Shown here piece by piece: positions 11,908 through 24,207 of a stretch of DNA of 64,000 nucleotides. The notes beneath the pieces are model-generated. The model had not been told where the DNA came from. It searched no databases and saw only the letters and a list, made by a program, of their open reading frames with translations. This stretch comes from Begonia masoniana. Its lineage: Eukaryota; Streptophyta; Magnoliopsida; Cucurbitales; Begoniaceae. The stretch covers positions 9,591,151-9,655,150 of the forward strand of contig CM039502.1 in the NCBI GenBank assembly GCA_022432975.1. Reading direction: 5' to 3'. The translations under genes were made by a program, and so were the position numbers. The stretch's first letter is position 1, and each line of letters starts with the position of its first letter.

Positions 11908-14496
11908 ATGGCCAGTTCAGGAAGCAATCATGTCCCGAACGTTGTTCAGGAAGTGGAAGTCTTGCGAGCCGGATTAGAGGCTCAAGAGGCGGCATTCAAA
12001 ACCTTGGGAAAAAATGTCGATCAAAATTTCCGGCGTATCGAGCAGTGCCTTGAAGACTTGATTGGTCGTTTTGACACCCTAGGGTTTGATGCCAACAGAA
12101 ACAGAAATGGTGAGAGGGTTCGTCCGAGAGATGAGTCTGCTCAAGGCGAACGCTATGAACTACCTGTTCCTGCGAATAATCTAAGACGACCTATACTCAA
12201 TTATGAGGTCGATTCAGATGAAGAAGAAGAAGTGGTGGAGACAATGGAAAATCGCTACCGCGGCGGCTGCTATGGCAGCGGTTATGGCGGCGGTCATGGC
12301 AGATTTGGCGGTGGTCGTGGCAGATTTGGCGGTGGTCGTGGCAGATTTGGCGGTGGTCGTGGCAGATTTGGCGGTGGTCGTGGCAGATTTGGCGGTGGTC
12401 GTGGCAGATTTGGCGGTGGTCGTGGCAGATTTGGCGGTGGTCGTGGCAGATTTGGCGGTGGTCGTGGCAGATTTGGCGGTGGTCGTGGCAGATTTGGCGG
12501 TGGTCGTGGCAGATTTGGCGGTGGTCGTGGCAGATTTGGCGGTGGTCGTGGCAGATTTGGCGGTGGTCGTGGCAGATTTGGCGGTGGTCGTGGCAGATTT
12601 GGCGGTGGTCGTGGCAGATTTGGCGGTGGTCGTGGCAGATTTGGCGGTGGTCGTGGCAGATTTGGCGGTGGTCGTGGCAGATTTGGCGGTGGTCGTGGCA
12701 GATTTGGCGGTGGTCGTGGCAGATTTGGCGGTGGTCGTGGCAGATTTGGCGGTGGTCGTGGCAGATTTGGCGGTGGTCGTGGCGGTGGTCGTGGCAGATT
12801 TGGCGGTGGTCGTGGCAGATTTAATAATCATGACTATCATGTTGTCGGAAACGAGTTTAAACTGAAGGTGGACATCCCTAGCTTCAACGGAAATTTAAAA
12901 ATTGAAGATTTCATTGATTGGGTTGCTGAGGTTGATCGATTCTTCGAATACATGAAAATTCCTTCAGAAAAAAGGGTGAAATTGGTGGCGTGCCGATTGA
13001 AAGGCGGAGCTTCTGCATGGTGGGAGAGGCTACAAAACAGGCGCTATCGGGAAGACAAACAACCTGTTAGAACCTGGACTCGGATGAAGCAATTATTACG
13101 GACGAATTTCTTGCCTCCTGATTATGAACAAATTTTCTTCCAACAGTATTAGCGTTGCCATCAAGGTATGAGAACTGTGTATGATTATACAGCCGAATTT
13201 ATGAGATTGGCAGAAAGGAATGACTTGAGAGAAAGTGAAGGGCAACAAGTAGCTCGATATTTGGATGGTTTGAAACCCCATATTCGAGACAAAATCGGAG
13301 TTCATGTTTTGCGAAGTCTGAATGAAGCGAAGAATATGGCGATAAAGGCTGAACTGATGATCCAAGAGAAACAGGGCAACAATAGTAGGTTTGACTCGAG
13401 CAGGCATACTTACGAGAATGAAGGATTTCAGAGAAATAATACGGAGAAAGAAAAGTCAGTTTCTAACATCTCAGCTCGCTCAGAACAGACAGAAGATAAA
13501 TCGATTGGGAAGCGAGTAATAGTCGATGTGAGACCTATCCTTGGCAAATGTTTCCGATGCAATCAGCCTGGTCATCGGTCAAACGAGTGTCCGAATCGAA
13601 GAACAATCAATATTGTTGATAGAGATGAGCATGAGCAAGAAATTTGCTGTGAACCCGATGGCGATGAGGAAGCGTTTGAAGAAGGGGATGGAGAGAGGAG
13701 AGAAGAGGCATTCGTGATTCGAAAATTGATGTTCACTCCTAAGCACAAAGATTGCTCCCAGGGACATCAATTATTTCGCACCAGATGCACTATTAATGGT
13801 CGACTTTTTGATTTGATCATCGACAGTGGTAGTTGTGAGAATATTATCAGCAGAGAAGCCGTAGAGATTTTACAATTACCAGTAGAGAAACACCCTACTC
13901 TGTACTCAATTGGATGGATCAAGGCAGCTGAGGAGATTCAAGTGAAAGAACGATGCAAGGTATCATTTTCTATTGGCAAATATACAGATGAAGTGTACTG
14001 TGATATCGTAGATATGGATGCATGTCACATTCTATTTGGTAGACCGTGGCAATTTGACGTGGACGCTCAACACGTCGGCAGGGATAACGTCTATAATTTG
14101 ACGAAGGACAGGATGAAGTTCACATTACTTCCTCTGAAAGCAAAGCACCGTCCTAAAACTTCTAAAGTAGAGGGACGATCTTTCTTTATTAATACTCAAA
14201 CGGGTCATAAAAGGGAGGAGACGATTAAAGAATCTCGAGAGGCTTATGCACTAATCATGCGGCAGATTCTAGTGGTTGGTGAAGAGCATTCAACGACCGA
14301 ACTACCCCGAGAAGTCAACATGTTATTGGAAGAGTTTGTTGACATCGTTCCTGAGGAGCTACCGAGTGATTTACCACCTATGAGGGACATTCAGCACCAT
14401 ATCTTTCTATTCTTTCCGGACGACGAATTAGTACATCTGGAAAACTCGTGGTCGAGTTTTTCTATGGTGGGAGAGAATGATGCAGTGATCTATTAA
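11908..14496 (+). pseudogene. Gag-protease polyprotein with one internal stop and a truncated pol
   Basis: A single reading frame runs from ATG 11908 to 14496, interrupted once by TAG at 13150-13152. Order: N-terminal coiled-coil-like segment ([20 protein letters not shown]), an acidic stretch, the Gly-Arg-Phe repeat (12298-12822), the Gag core ([20 protein letters not shown] and [10 protein letters not shown]), then after the stop DYTAEFMRLAERND, the zinc knuckle CFRCNQPGHRSNEC (about 13549-13590) and the aspartic protease (LIIDSGSCENII, about 13812-13850). It ends soon after LPSDLPPMRDIQHHI, the usual entry into RT, and terminates 19 bases inside the right LTR. The stop sits where the family normally has Gln, so it is one CAG-to-TAG change. 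I pick 11908 because it follows the primer site; the upstream ATG at 11830 is inside the LTR. Confidence 0.87.
12298..12822 (+). repeat. 21-bp tandem array coding for GRFGGGR repeats in Gag
   Basis: Twenty-three head-to-tail units of GGCAGATTTGGCGGTGGTCGT fill 12298-12780 without visible interruption. A 12-bp partial unit (12781-12792), one more full unit (12793-12813) and a 9-bp stub follow. Each unit adds seven residues (Gly-Arg-Phe-Gly-Gly-Gly-Arg), so the protein gains an RGG/FGG-type low-complexity domain of about 175 residues. The array sits where the Gag N-terminal segment meets the Gag core. Confidence 0.97.
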
Positions 14497-14836
14497 ACTT
14501 CAAAGGCCCATAATTTTTACTATGAGCATCTGTTTTGGGCTGTCAAAATATCAAATCGAAGTTCTCTCTAAGGCCCACACATTCAAATATTTTATGAAGA
14601 TTTTATAAGTCTTCAAATCTGCTTCAAATCTTCAAATCAGCATTTAAAGATTTTATGAATATTTTATGCATTATTTGATTTTATTTTAATTTTCTTAATT
14701 AGTTAACTATTTTATTTAAAGTTGTATTTCGAATTCAGAAGGATTCAATTATTATTCAAGATTCAGAAAATTAGGGTTTCTCTTGGTTTCTCTTACGAGA
14801 GAGTTTTTTCGTTCGTTCCCGCATCCCGCTGCGTCA
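14478..14836 (+). repeat. 3' LTR of the Gag-protease element
   Basis: 359 bp, TG...CA, aligned with the 5' LTR over its whole length. It lacks 11 bp present in the left copy around 11660. Confidence 0.93.
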
Positions 14837-14841
14837 AGTTT

Positions 14842-15947
14842 AAAAGTTGTTCCCATTAAGGTCAGGTCCTCGTGGTTACGATTTGTTTTTAGTTTAATGA
14901 TGAAAATGAACTGAATGATCGTAAAAAAACAAAAAAGTGGAGTAATGAAAATTTCATGAGAAAACTAAAATTGCACCTGATGGCTGTGTGGGTGACGACA
15001 CATTGTTAATTATAAGTTAAATGCAACCCATGTATACCACATCCTCTCAATGAGTTAAAAATTGAGATAAACACCTTATAAAATGAAAACATAATTTACA
15101 TATACTAAATTTAACAAATAAATAACAAAATAATTCAAATTGTTGATAATTGAAAGGTGAAAATTTGATTTCTACAAAAAAAAAAAAATTAAAAACATAA
15201 TTCGTAAATCAAGTCAAACATTAGAGTCTAAACGTAGCTAAAAAGAAAAATCCTCCGAGGAGTGATTTAATTCTGTTTTCCACCATTTTGCAGCAGATCC
15301 AATAACAAAAACAAGTTTTGAATATCGATTCTCAAACAGACCCTAAATGCCTACCTTTTTTTGGCTTCTAACTAGGAACGGCAGATTGGAGAGCCATCTA
15401 AAAACCCATGTCATCAAAGAGAACGAGAATACAACGAGAATACAACAGAGATTTTTTTAAGTAAAATAGGAAAGAAATGTGAAGTGAAAATGAGAATGAT
15501 TGACAAAGAGAGATGAACAACTGATCAAAACATTAAACAGACAAGTACAGTCTATTCAATATCCAAGCTTTAAATAATCTTCCATATATACCGTAATATA
15601 ATACAGAACTTCATTTCATTATGGCAAAATATCGTGAGGAAAGTGGAAAGAAAAAGAAAAGAAACAAATAAACACGCAAACAAATCGATCGATCGAGAGT
15701 TACAGATGCGGAGTATACGGAGAATCGATGACATGTAACAAAGAGAGAAGAGAGATATGCTGCATCTCAAAATTCTGGCGTCAGCCTCAACAAACCTTCA
15801 ATCACATATGTTATTATAATATACTAAGAAGTACAAATTTTTGGTTCAACATTCATATAAATATGAAATACCTCGTTGGCATCCCTCTGAAAATAGACTC
15901 TGCAATGGAGGAGATGAATATTGACGACTCGTTTATTTTTCATTTCC
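14842..15947. other. Intergenic region and 3'UTR of the downstream kinase
   Basis: AT-rich sequence without coding potential. The right part (about 15560-15947) is probably the 3'UTR of the minus-strand kinase whose stop codon is at 15950-15948. Confidence 0.5.
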
Positions 15948-18900
15948 TTATTTTTCCTCTTTGCTGGCAACCAAAGCATTCAGTTCTCTTTCTAACTGCA
16001 AAGTACCGTAGCAAATAGAAAACCAATTTTATCAATTACAGAGCCACCACCTGTGATACTCCTATAGCTTGACTATGCCTGTGAAATATAAACCTAGAAA
16101 CTATTATTTGAGGATAAAGATCATCTCATTGTTTTTTCCTCTCGTCGTCTAACCTTGCATAGATCTACGACATTGATTTAAAATCTTATAATTTAGATTC
16201 AATCTACCAACAATTAAAAAATTAAATGAGTAATGTAAATTAATTTTGCGACTGGTCAGTAACAGACAATGAGAAAAAAAGCTAGGAAGAGATCTTAACC
16301 AATTTTATAGTGGCAGATTTAAAATCAAGATGCTTAGTCCACCTTTTGTGTAGCACAATCGTTATGTTTTGCAGAAAAAAATGCGTAGCAAGGCAATCAC
16401 GTACGGAAAAATCCATGAACATTCAAAGGCCAAGAATAGAAGCAAAAGTAAACTTAAATTTTGGCCCAAATAAATGCACACCTGGACATTTTTCAACTTC
16501 TGTCTCTCTAATTCATCAGAAAGGACATCAACTCTGACATCAGAGATTACAATCAGAAAGGTGTATAATTTTTATTAAAAAATGTCCAATTTAATGTTCA
16601 TACATACCTCTGTTGCAGGTGGATGAGCTGAGAATTCAGTACTCTTTCTCGTGTGGACGGCGAAGATATCTACAAGTTAATAGTAGATTAAAAAACATAA
16701 GATTTCACAAATCGTCCTCTTCATTTAAAATTCTCTTAGACTCAATGAAGTGGTTTCCTCCGTTAGAAAAAACTGAGCAATAGTTCAGAATTTCAAAAAA
16801 AAATATTGAGAATCGGTTAATCAGCAGCGACCAGATCTAATTTATAAGTATTACGGTAAACTTTTGTTTATCAGGATTTTTACTAGTATAATATTATGCA
16901 TAGATATTTTCAATCAAAAGTTGAGTGATGTTAAAAAAATTTTATACCAGAAGGCCAAACAAAACTTGGTTTTCATCAGGCCAATTAGTTCTGAATACAC
17001 ATTTACTGCAGTGATTGACTTCACAACGAAGATTTACCTGTGAAAGGCTACTGGTGGCCACTTCAGCCGACTCTGAATACTTGCCTGTATCGTATCATAT
17101 CAAGTAGTCAAATCAAACATATCAAAATCCAGAAAATGTACAACACAGAAATTTAGAGCACATAATCTTGATGGGATTAGAAATGACTACCAGAAACTTG
17201 TTCCAGATACTTGATCAATTTTATTATTTCTTCCTGTCACATTGGTTGGAAAGAGGAATTGAGTTGAATCACTGAAGATATACTATCTTTATACTGTAAA
17301 AATATATTTAGAATTTGCACAAACCCTTTGCAACGTGTGCTGCTGCAAAATGCTCTGTAGTGATGGAGAAACTGCAGCAGCTGTCAAGTTCGGGATTGTA
17401 GGAATAACCCCAGAACCTGCATTTAACAATACTGATGTTGGAGTTGGACCCTGAATAATCCAAAAAAAAAAAAATGGCAACGGTTAAAATACATTGCCTT
17501 AGAGATAATTAGATAAATTTTATCCAATGAAATAGGAACTAGGCATTATGTAGTGGGTAACCTATAAATTATGGAAGTTACAAGGACTGCATTGGCTTTC
17601 AAATAGGTAATTTAGTTTAGTGAAGAAGAAGAAATAATTGTAAATGCAACTTACCTTAGGACTAAGATCTGCTGAAGTGACTTTAAACCGGCCCTTATGT
17701 TGCACTATTGCTCCTTCTGACAAATCTTCAGCTGCAAACCATAGCAGGAAAATCAATTTTTAGTAGAATATAAGGAAATATAATGAACACCAAAAGCCTC
17801 AGTGACGTCACCAGATGAATGGCTATTCATGTCTCTTTTCTGGCGATACAACAATGAACCACCATAGTTCCGCTCTGATAAATACTTTGATTGAGGATTA
17901 TCCCTTCAAGAAAGTTTAAAGTTCAATTTATCACAGCATGATAGATTTTTGAAAAAACATGGGATTATTTACATATCGATAAAAAAACAAAGAAAAAAAA
18001 AATTATCTACCACAAACTTTCATAATATTACACATCAAAAATATAGTAAAGGAAACGGCAATGTGCATATGTCAAGGCCTTTTCCTGCTATCATGCAAGC
18101 TTTTTCTTCTCTTTAATTAGATAATTAGTATAAAACATGATTTCTGGAATCGCCATACTGTTAATCTCCCATGTAACATTTTTCCATACTTCAGAATAAT
18201 GAACGTGCATATTTAGAATGATATTACAGTAGTTGGTATACTTCAACCCTTTCAGTTAAGCCACCAACCAACTAAAGCTACAGCTTCTGAACCTTTGAAA
18301 GCAAAGATTCAAGACGTTTTCTATATATTGAATTGATTCATGTTCAGTAAGTCTGCATTTATTTAAGACAGCCACTGCAATGAGTTTTTATAGTTTCAAG
18401 GACATTCAAAATTGCAAAGAGTATACTATGTCTTCCATATTTATATTTCATTTGAAAACCATTTCTATTTCTAGATAGCAAACATACAGGTGTAAAGTTG
18501 TAATAACAGCATAATTAAAGATCTCGATAAAAAGGATAATTCGCAAAACAAGCAGTGCTGATAAATAAAAATGAAGGATTTTACAGTTGCTACAAAGCTG
18601 ATTTTCAAAGTCCTTCCATCGAAATGAAAAATTAATGCGCAACATTTCTCAACGAACAAGCAATATGATACGTCCCCACATCTTTATTCAAATCAACGAA
18701 ACAAATTCTACAAATTAGGGTTATTCGAGAGACCCAACCTCTCCCTAAACTTTCCACTACTAATTTTCCCTCCCTCTCTATTCCTATCATATTCTATTTA
18801 TACACCTATTTTATTAACTTCCCTAACTTCTACTAACTCCTCTAACTCTCATTAACTTCTAATATACTATCCTATCATTACTTCCCCTTAAAACACACCT

Positions 18901-21900
18901 TGTCCTCAAGGTGGAAAAAAATAAAAATTATTCTCCAATCCAAGAAGGTTTCCAACGATCATTTGTTGCTCCGGATTGCATTTTGAACAAAGAAATTGGA
19001 ATGGATATTGCTGAAGTTGAGTTTGCAAGTGAATGTGTGAGAATAGGCTTGCAAATTAGAAGTCCAACAGCTCTTGAACAGGAAATGAGCTTACACATGA
19101 AAAACCCAATATTATCAACAGTAGCTGTCCAGTTTCCAGCCTTAGCTTCTTTCCCCAACTGCTGTTCCTTCTCCTTCCTGTAGAAGTTGTCATCCAGTTT
19201 CCTGCTCTGTATGTTTTTAAGAAATCCAACACCTCTTCTAGGAGTCCAAATTTTGGAGATGGCTTTACCACTAGAAAGCCCATCAATAGAGGCCCAAAAA
19301 ATAACCCTAGAAAGCTCACCAACCACAAAATCTTTCCCACTTCCACGGTTTCCAAAACTACCTCCCTTCTCCCTCCCGCAATTGCCGACGAAACTCCTTT
19401 CAACGTCTCTGATCTTCCCAAGCACCGTCCCTTCTTTTTCCTCCGCCGTCGTCCTCCTTATTGTCGCTGTTAGTGCTACAACCTTTCCCTCACCGGCCTC
19501 CTCTTTTTCCGCCACCGTTTCTTTCCTCGTCGTAGCTATTCTTCTAGCGAAGTTTTCTTGCATCATGGTTTCTGGAATTCTATTCTTAAGGACATTTTCT
19601 TCCTCCTCCCCTTTCCGAACTTCATTCGCCTCCCTTGCCACTATATCGACTTGCTTCCCCATTTTTTTTCCAAAATTCTCTTCAACGTGTTCAAAGGCCA
19701 AGTTTTCATGTTGTTCAAACTTCTTTGTCGCAGCCAAGAAACACTTTTTCACCGGTTCTTCATGTATTGGCGATGATCGCTTTTCAAGAACAATTCCTGG
19801 TCCTATTTTTTCTTCTGCCAGCTCTGGAATTTCGTCTTGGTGATGCTGTTGTTGGCAATATTTTGTTCTGTAATATTCCACGTACTCTTTCCGCACCCAC
19901 ATTGACAGTTTATCGTAATGGATTCCATTGTTGGATCGGCAGAATCAATCTGACAGCGTCCTCCTAAGCTCTCTCCAAGAATAAAAGGGTGCTTGACTCT
20001 CCCATTGCTACCAATCCAACGCAAATCCTTCAAAACAGTCAATGGCCATATCCACTTTCTCTTCTTCCGTCAATCTGAAAATTGTGAAATACCTATCTAT
20101 CTCAAAGATCCATCCTCCCGGTTCTTGACCCAAATAAATGGGAAGTTCAAATCTCTCCCCACCCCACCAGAAAATCCTTCTTTCATCCGTCATTTTCCTA
20201 GGATTCGATGCTCTGATACCAAATTGATACGTCCCCACATCTTTATTCAAATCAACGAAAAAAATTCCACAAACTAGGGTTATTCGAGAGACCCAACTTC
20301 TCCCTAAACTTTCCACCACTAATTTTTCCTTTCTCTCTATTCCTATCATATTCTATTCATACACCTATTTTATTAACTTCCCTAACTTCTACTAACTCCT
20401 CTAACTTCCATTAACTTCTAATATACTATCCTATCACAATAATGGAGAAGGATTTTGGTAATTACATTTGCCACAAAAGCCATGGCATTCTGTTTATGGT
20501 AAAAGTACAAAGAAAACGCACAGTAATTGTAGTACCAACTATGGAATCAACGAATAAAACAAGGATGCATGTGAAAAACACAATGGATGAGAATCTGAGA
20601 AGCGGCCATAGTGAGGAGTATAATGCAGCTGCGTTTGTCTAGAGAACCAGAATCAAACGATATAACAAATTGAAGAAAGAAAATTATTAACTTTGACCTA
20701 GGTAATCCTTACCTATAACCATCAACAGAAACTTTTTTGGAAGAAATGGCTCTATCAGGAAGAAGTGAGCCACTAAAGTTCCTTTTATGCTCAACATAAC
20801 GCGATGAACTATTTTGACCAGAACACTCATCCTCAGAACCATTTTCTTGATCCAAAGCTCGTGGACTAGTTGCTTTTATATCATCCTCACCAAAGTCGAA
20901 AGAACCTCTAAAGGGAAATCATATTAACCAAAAGTTAGGACGAACAAATGTAGTAAATAATGCCATCCCTAAATTCTCTTGAACACTGCATAAAACATGT
21001 TAATAAATTCTCAGAAAATAATGAAGTGATAACATGATCAATTCTTTTGAGACTAGATTTCTGCTAAAGCAATGAAGATTTGCTATGTAATAAACTAAAA
21101 TAGATCTTGGAAAACCTATTTAATAAGAATTACAAAAAATGTGCTTATCATAAACAACGGCAGTACAGAAAAGGTAAAAAAAAAATAGACATGCCTGAGT
21201 GCTTCAAGAGGCTTAGCAGGCATTGAAGCAAGCGAACATGTCAAATCGTGAAGTTCGGTAGACTCATCCTGGGACGGAATAAAGTGGATGCTAACTTGAT
21301 AAGATTTAATGTGAAATGGTAAAGCTAAAAACACGAGATTAAAGATAATTTATCAGTGATAATAACACCTCCTGACTAGGTGTGGGGTTTAAATGTTTCA
21401 TTTGCTCAATGAATGACCTCTTTACGTGCAATCCCGAAGAATCATTCTTCTCCCTCTGCATCTTACTCACATCTGAATCTTCTACCTCTGTAATATCAAC
21501 ATCCTGAATCTGCAAGCAATTACGGTGACAAGCCCACAAATGCAAGTTAGTTTCTTCATCTACAAACCAAAATATCAATGATTGCAAGTACCCGCCACAC
21601 TACGATTAAGATATATACTTACCAGGGCAGCCTGGCTTTTTAAATCTTCCAGGTTGAAGTTCCATGCACTAATTCCTCGCATGTACTCTTGCTGCAGAAT
21701 AAAATATTTAATAAATTTTGACAGAAATAGGAAAGGATATATGTGCTTCAATTCTCTGGCTCAAGGACTGAAACATCAAACCAGTTGAATATTTCTTGAG
21801 TCAACATCTTCTCTTATCTCTCATGAGATCAATAGGGCTGCGTTGATATTAAATAGAAAAAAAAAAAAAAATCAATCATAACAAATAACCTGTGATAATT

Positions 21901-24207
21901 GCTCTTTATCTTCATACATCGCTTTGTTCTGCAGAAGAAGATCGGACTCTTTTGCCTGACACATTGAAGACGTGTGACAGACTGTGGCATAGAACATGAA
22001 TATCTATCTAATGAAAGTATACAAGAGGGAAAAAAAAAGGTCAAAAGTGACCTGCGGACCTTCAGCATCTTAAACCGATCCCCTAAAGGGACAAGGCCGT
22101 CAAGAATGGTGCGAGCTATATATTCATTTTGGCGTGCCTGTTTGAAAAAAGGATGTTTTAGAAGCTTCTCCGAAGTTGGACGTTTCTTCGGATCCTTTAC
22201 TAAGCATAAAGCCACCATCTCCTTGAAAGACTGCAGAAGTACAACACCATGAAAAATACTCTAGATTAATGTTAATGGATCCCAAAAAATTCAAACATTA
22301 TTCCAGACCTTTGAAAATCTCTTGTCTCTTTCGTAGTCAAGACCAGGAGGAGCATTTTGCAAAGTCATTAGCAAAACCTGTAACGGCAGAGTCCAGATTG
22401 AAAAAACTAATCATGCACTTAGACTGAACAGTAGACTTGTGACATTTAGTACGTGTCCTAATTAAATGAAAGCTACCAAAAATTTACTTTCATTGGCGGA
22501 TACTTGGAAAATGGGGCATGACCATGAGCAAGTTCAAGAGCTGTTATTCCCAGTGACCAGATGTCTGCCCTGTTTATAGAGAGAAAAGGGAGAGCGAGTG
22601 AATGGTAAGCTATATACACACATATATAGCAACTTTCACTACATGGAAAATGAAAAAAGTTACAAAAAACATGTATCAGATCAGCAGCTACTCACTTAAA
22701 ATCATATCCATGCAACTGCTGCATAACTTCGGGAGCCATCCTGACACAAAGAAGAAAAGATAGCAGAAAAAGACTTCATTATTAACCAATGACAACAGCA
22801 CCTCAATAGATATGGTATCAAAGGAAGAAAAACAAATACCAACAAGGGGTCCCAACAAAAGTATTTCTTGATCTTAGTCTGTCTCCAGTATCAAACATAC
22901 AAGCTGACACTCCAAAGTCAGCCAGCTTGATTGATCCATTAAAATCAACTAATATATTCCCAGCCTGTAAAAACAAGTTATAAAGTCTAAGAGTAAAAAC
23001 AGTTACAAGGTCTAAGAAGAAAAACAGCAACCTGCCTTCAATTTGACGAAGGGAAAATTCAATAACTCACTAAGACACAACAACAGGTGAGGCCATTAAA
23101 TCAGTTATCATTAGACATATATAACGAAACCTGTAAAACAGGAATTCAGTCTGGCTAATGGTAATACAAGATTTCTTTGAGATTCACTAGCAGTCACAAT
23201 ACTAAATCAACCTTTGATGGAGCTGGTCCTTTCAGAATTTGTAATCTTTAAATTATCCTTGATAGTCACCAACAAAATGGTTCATAGGAAAAAATAAAAA
23301 ATATGAAACACAGTATCCTACGAAAAAGAAACATAGCATAATACCTTCACATCCCTATGGATGTGGCCATGGGCGTGAAGGTAAACAAGAGCTTTGAGAA
23401 CTTCACGCAACACAGTAGCTATAACAGGCTCTTCGAAACCTTCTGGATAGGCAGATTTCATTATATGAAGACATGATCCTCCAGCCATGTACGGCATCAC
23501 AACCCAAAGGCTGTGGCCACTTGTGAAAGAACAATGTGCTTGTAATACATTTGTATGAGAAATCAAAGTCATTGTTTGTACCTCTCTCCGGATTCCATCC
23601 TGGACAAAATGTAGTTTTACTGAGAGATGTCAAATCAATGAAGAAAAATTGTGAGATGAACTTAGCACAGCGTTTCCACTGATACATATAATTTGAATCC
23701 CCTTCATTCATTTTCTATTAAACAGTGGGCTTAATATAATTTTTATGGTGGGTAGAAAAATTAAAAGTAATACCATATATTAAACCACCAAACTGAACTA
23801 TTGTATTAATGGAGAAACACATGTCCATGGTGGCACTATGTGTTCCTCTAATCAATGGAAACTGTTCAATAAAAAGGTTCAGTAAAAATTAATCGAATAC
23901 GTGGGCTGAATATACATATTGATAGATTCAGTCATGATGCAATGCAAATAAGATAGAACAAAAGCAACATTGTGAAAACTTAAATAAATTCTTTTATCTT
24001 GGAGAAGCTACAAGTTACTTGCCATATAAATTTACATACCAGATCATTATTGCACTTCTCCAAATCTAGAACCTTAATAGCAACAATCTCATTTAGTGGC
24101 ATGCAGATAGCCCTGTAGACAGTGGCGCTGACACCTTCACCAACTTCTTCGTACAATTTATAATCTTTTGCATTCACTGGAAATCTTTTCTCTGATGGAC
24201 CCTCCAT
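15948..24207 (-). CDS. STE20/OSR1-like protein kinase (BLUS1-type), 20 coding exons
   Basis: I reconstruct one intact frame of 668 codons. Exons (5' to 3'): 24207-24040, 23599-23345, 22964-22840, 22740-22696, 22569-22488, 22377-22309, 22230-22060, 21955-21890, 21691-21623, 21509-21369, 21268-21195, 20907-20713, 17903-17812, 17731-17655, 17450-17325, 17233-17191, 17084-17038, 16669-16608, 16533-16482 and 15995-15948. Phases agree at every junction. Kinase motifs: glycine loop GEGVSATVY (residues 23-31), VAIK, HIHRDVK, DFGVS and MAPEV. The C-terminal half has [17 protein letters not shown] and ends in a coiled coil ([25 protein letters not shown]). Plant members of this family (BLUS1 group) act in guard-cell and stress signalling; which paralogue this is I cannot say. 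One intron (21194-20908) appears to use a GC donor, and intron 20712-17904 hosts an LTR element. Confidence 0.93.
18666..18877 (-). repeat. 3' LTR of the intronic element
   Basis: 212 bp, pairs with 20225-20436; begins TGATACGTCCCCACATC on the plus strand and ends CTATCCTATCA. Confidence 0.93.
18928..20193 (-). pseudogene. Gag-like remnant of the intronic LTR element
   Basis: The reading begins at ATG 20193 with a Gag-core-like segment ([26 protein letters not shown]...FALDW), which resembles the retrotransposon Gag region. It continues in other frames into a 324-codon open frame (19902-18928) rich in Glu, Lys and Arg. I recognise no catalytic domain. The plus-strand ORF at 19187-19843 is its antisense shadow. 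It is a shortened, frame-broken Gag of a non-autonomous element. Confidence 0.6.
20225..20436 (-). repeat. 5' LTR of the intronic element
   Basis: 212 bp; adjacent to the tRNA-Met primer site on the minus strand. Confidence 0.93.

Larger units (their letters stand above)
11504..14836 (+). mobile_element. Pol-less Ty3-type LTR retrotransposon (Gag-protease only)
   Basis: A complete element: LTRs 11504-11873 and 14478-14836 start with TGATGC and end with GCGTCA, and an exact 5-bp duplication AGTTT flanks it (11499-11503 and 14837-14841). A primer-binding site for initiator tRNA-Met, TGGTATCAGAG (11876-11886), lies two bases after the left LTR. A purine tract GGTGGGAGAGAA precedes the right LTR. 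It encodes Gag, zinc knuckle and protease, then stops at the beginning of the reverse-transcriptase region and jumps to the 3' end. RT, RNase H and integrase are absent, so it would need a helper. The LTRs differ at about a dozen bases, mostly transitions, plus an 11-bp deletion, so the insertion is not recent. Confidence 0.93.
18666..20436 (-). mobile_element. Small non-autonomous LTR retrotransposon inside a kinase intron
   Basis: LTRs 18666-18877 and 20225-20436 (212 bp each, TGATACG...TATCA) are flanked by an exact 5-bp duplication CAATA (18661-18665 and 20437-20441). On the minus strand the tRNA-Met primer site TGGTATCAGAGC (20221-20210) follows the right-hand LTR, so that is the 5' LTR. 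A purine tract (reverse of TTACTTCCCCTTAAAA) lies next to the left LTR. It sits in the same orientation as the host kinase gene. The LTRs differ at roughly 11 of 212 bases. It has no protease, RT or integrase domain. Confidence 0.93.

Noticed and set aside
12203..12865. Long ORFs of Ala-Asp-Leu-Val repeats (plus) and Thr-Ala-Lys-Ser repeats (minus)
   Set aside because: They are the other frames of the 21-bp array; the Gag frame is the one continuous with the Gag core, zinc knuckle and protease.
19187..19843. 218-codon plus-strand ORF with hydrophobic composition
   Set aside because: Antisense of the Gag-like frame in the intronic LTR element; no recognisable domain.
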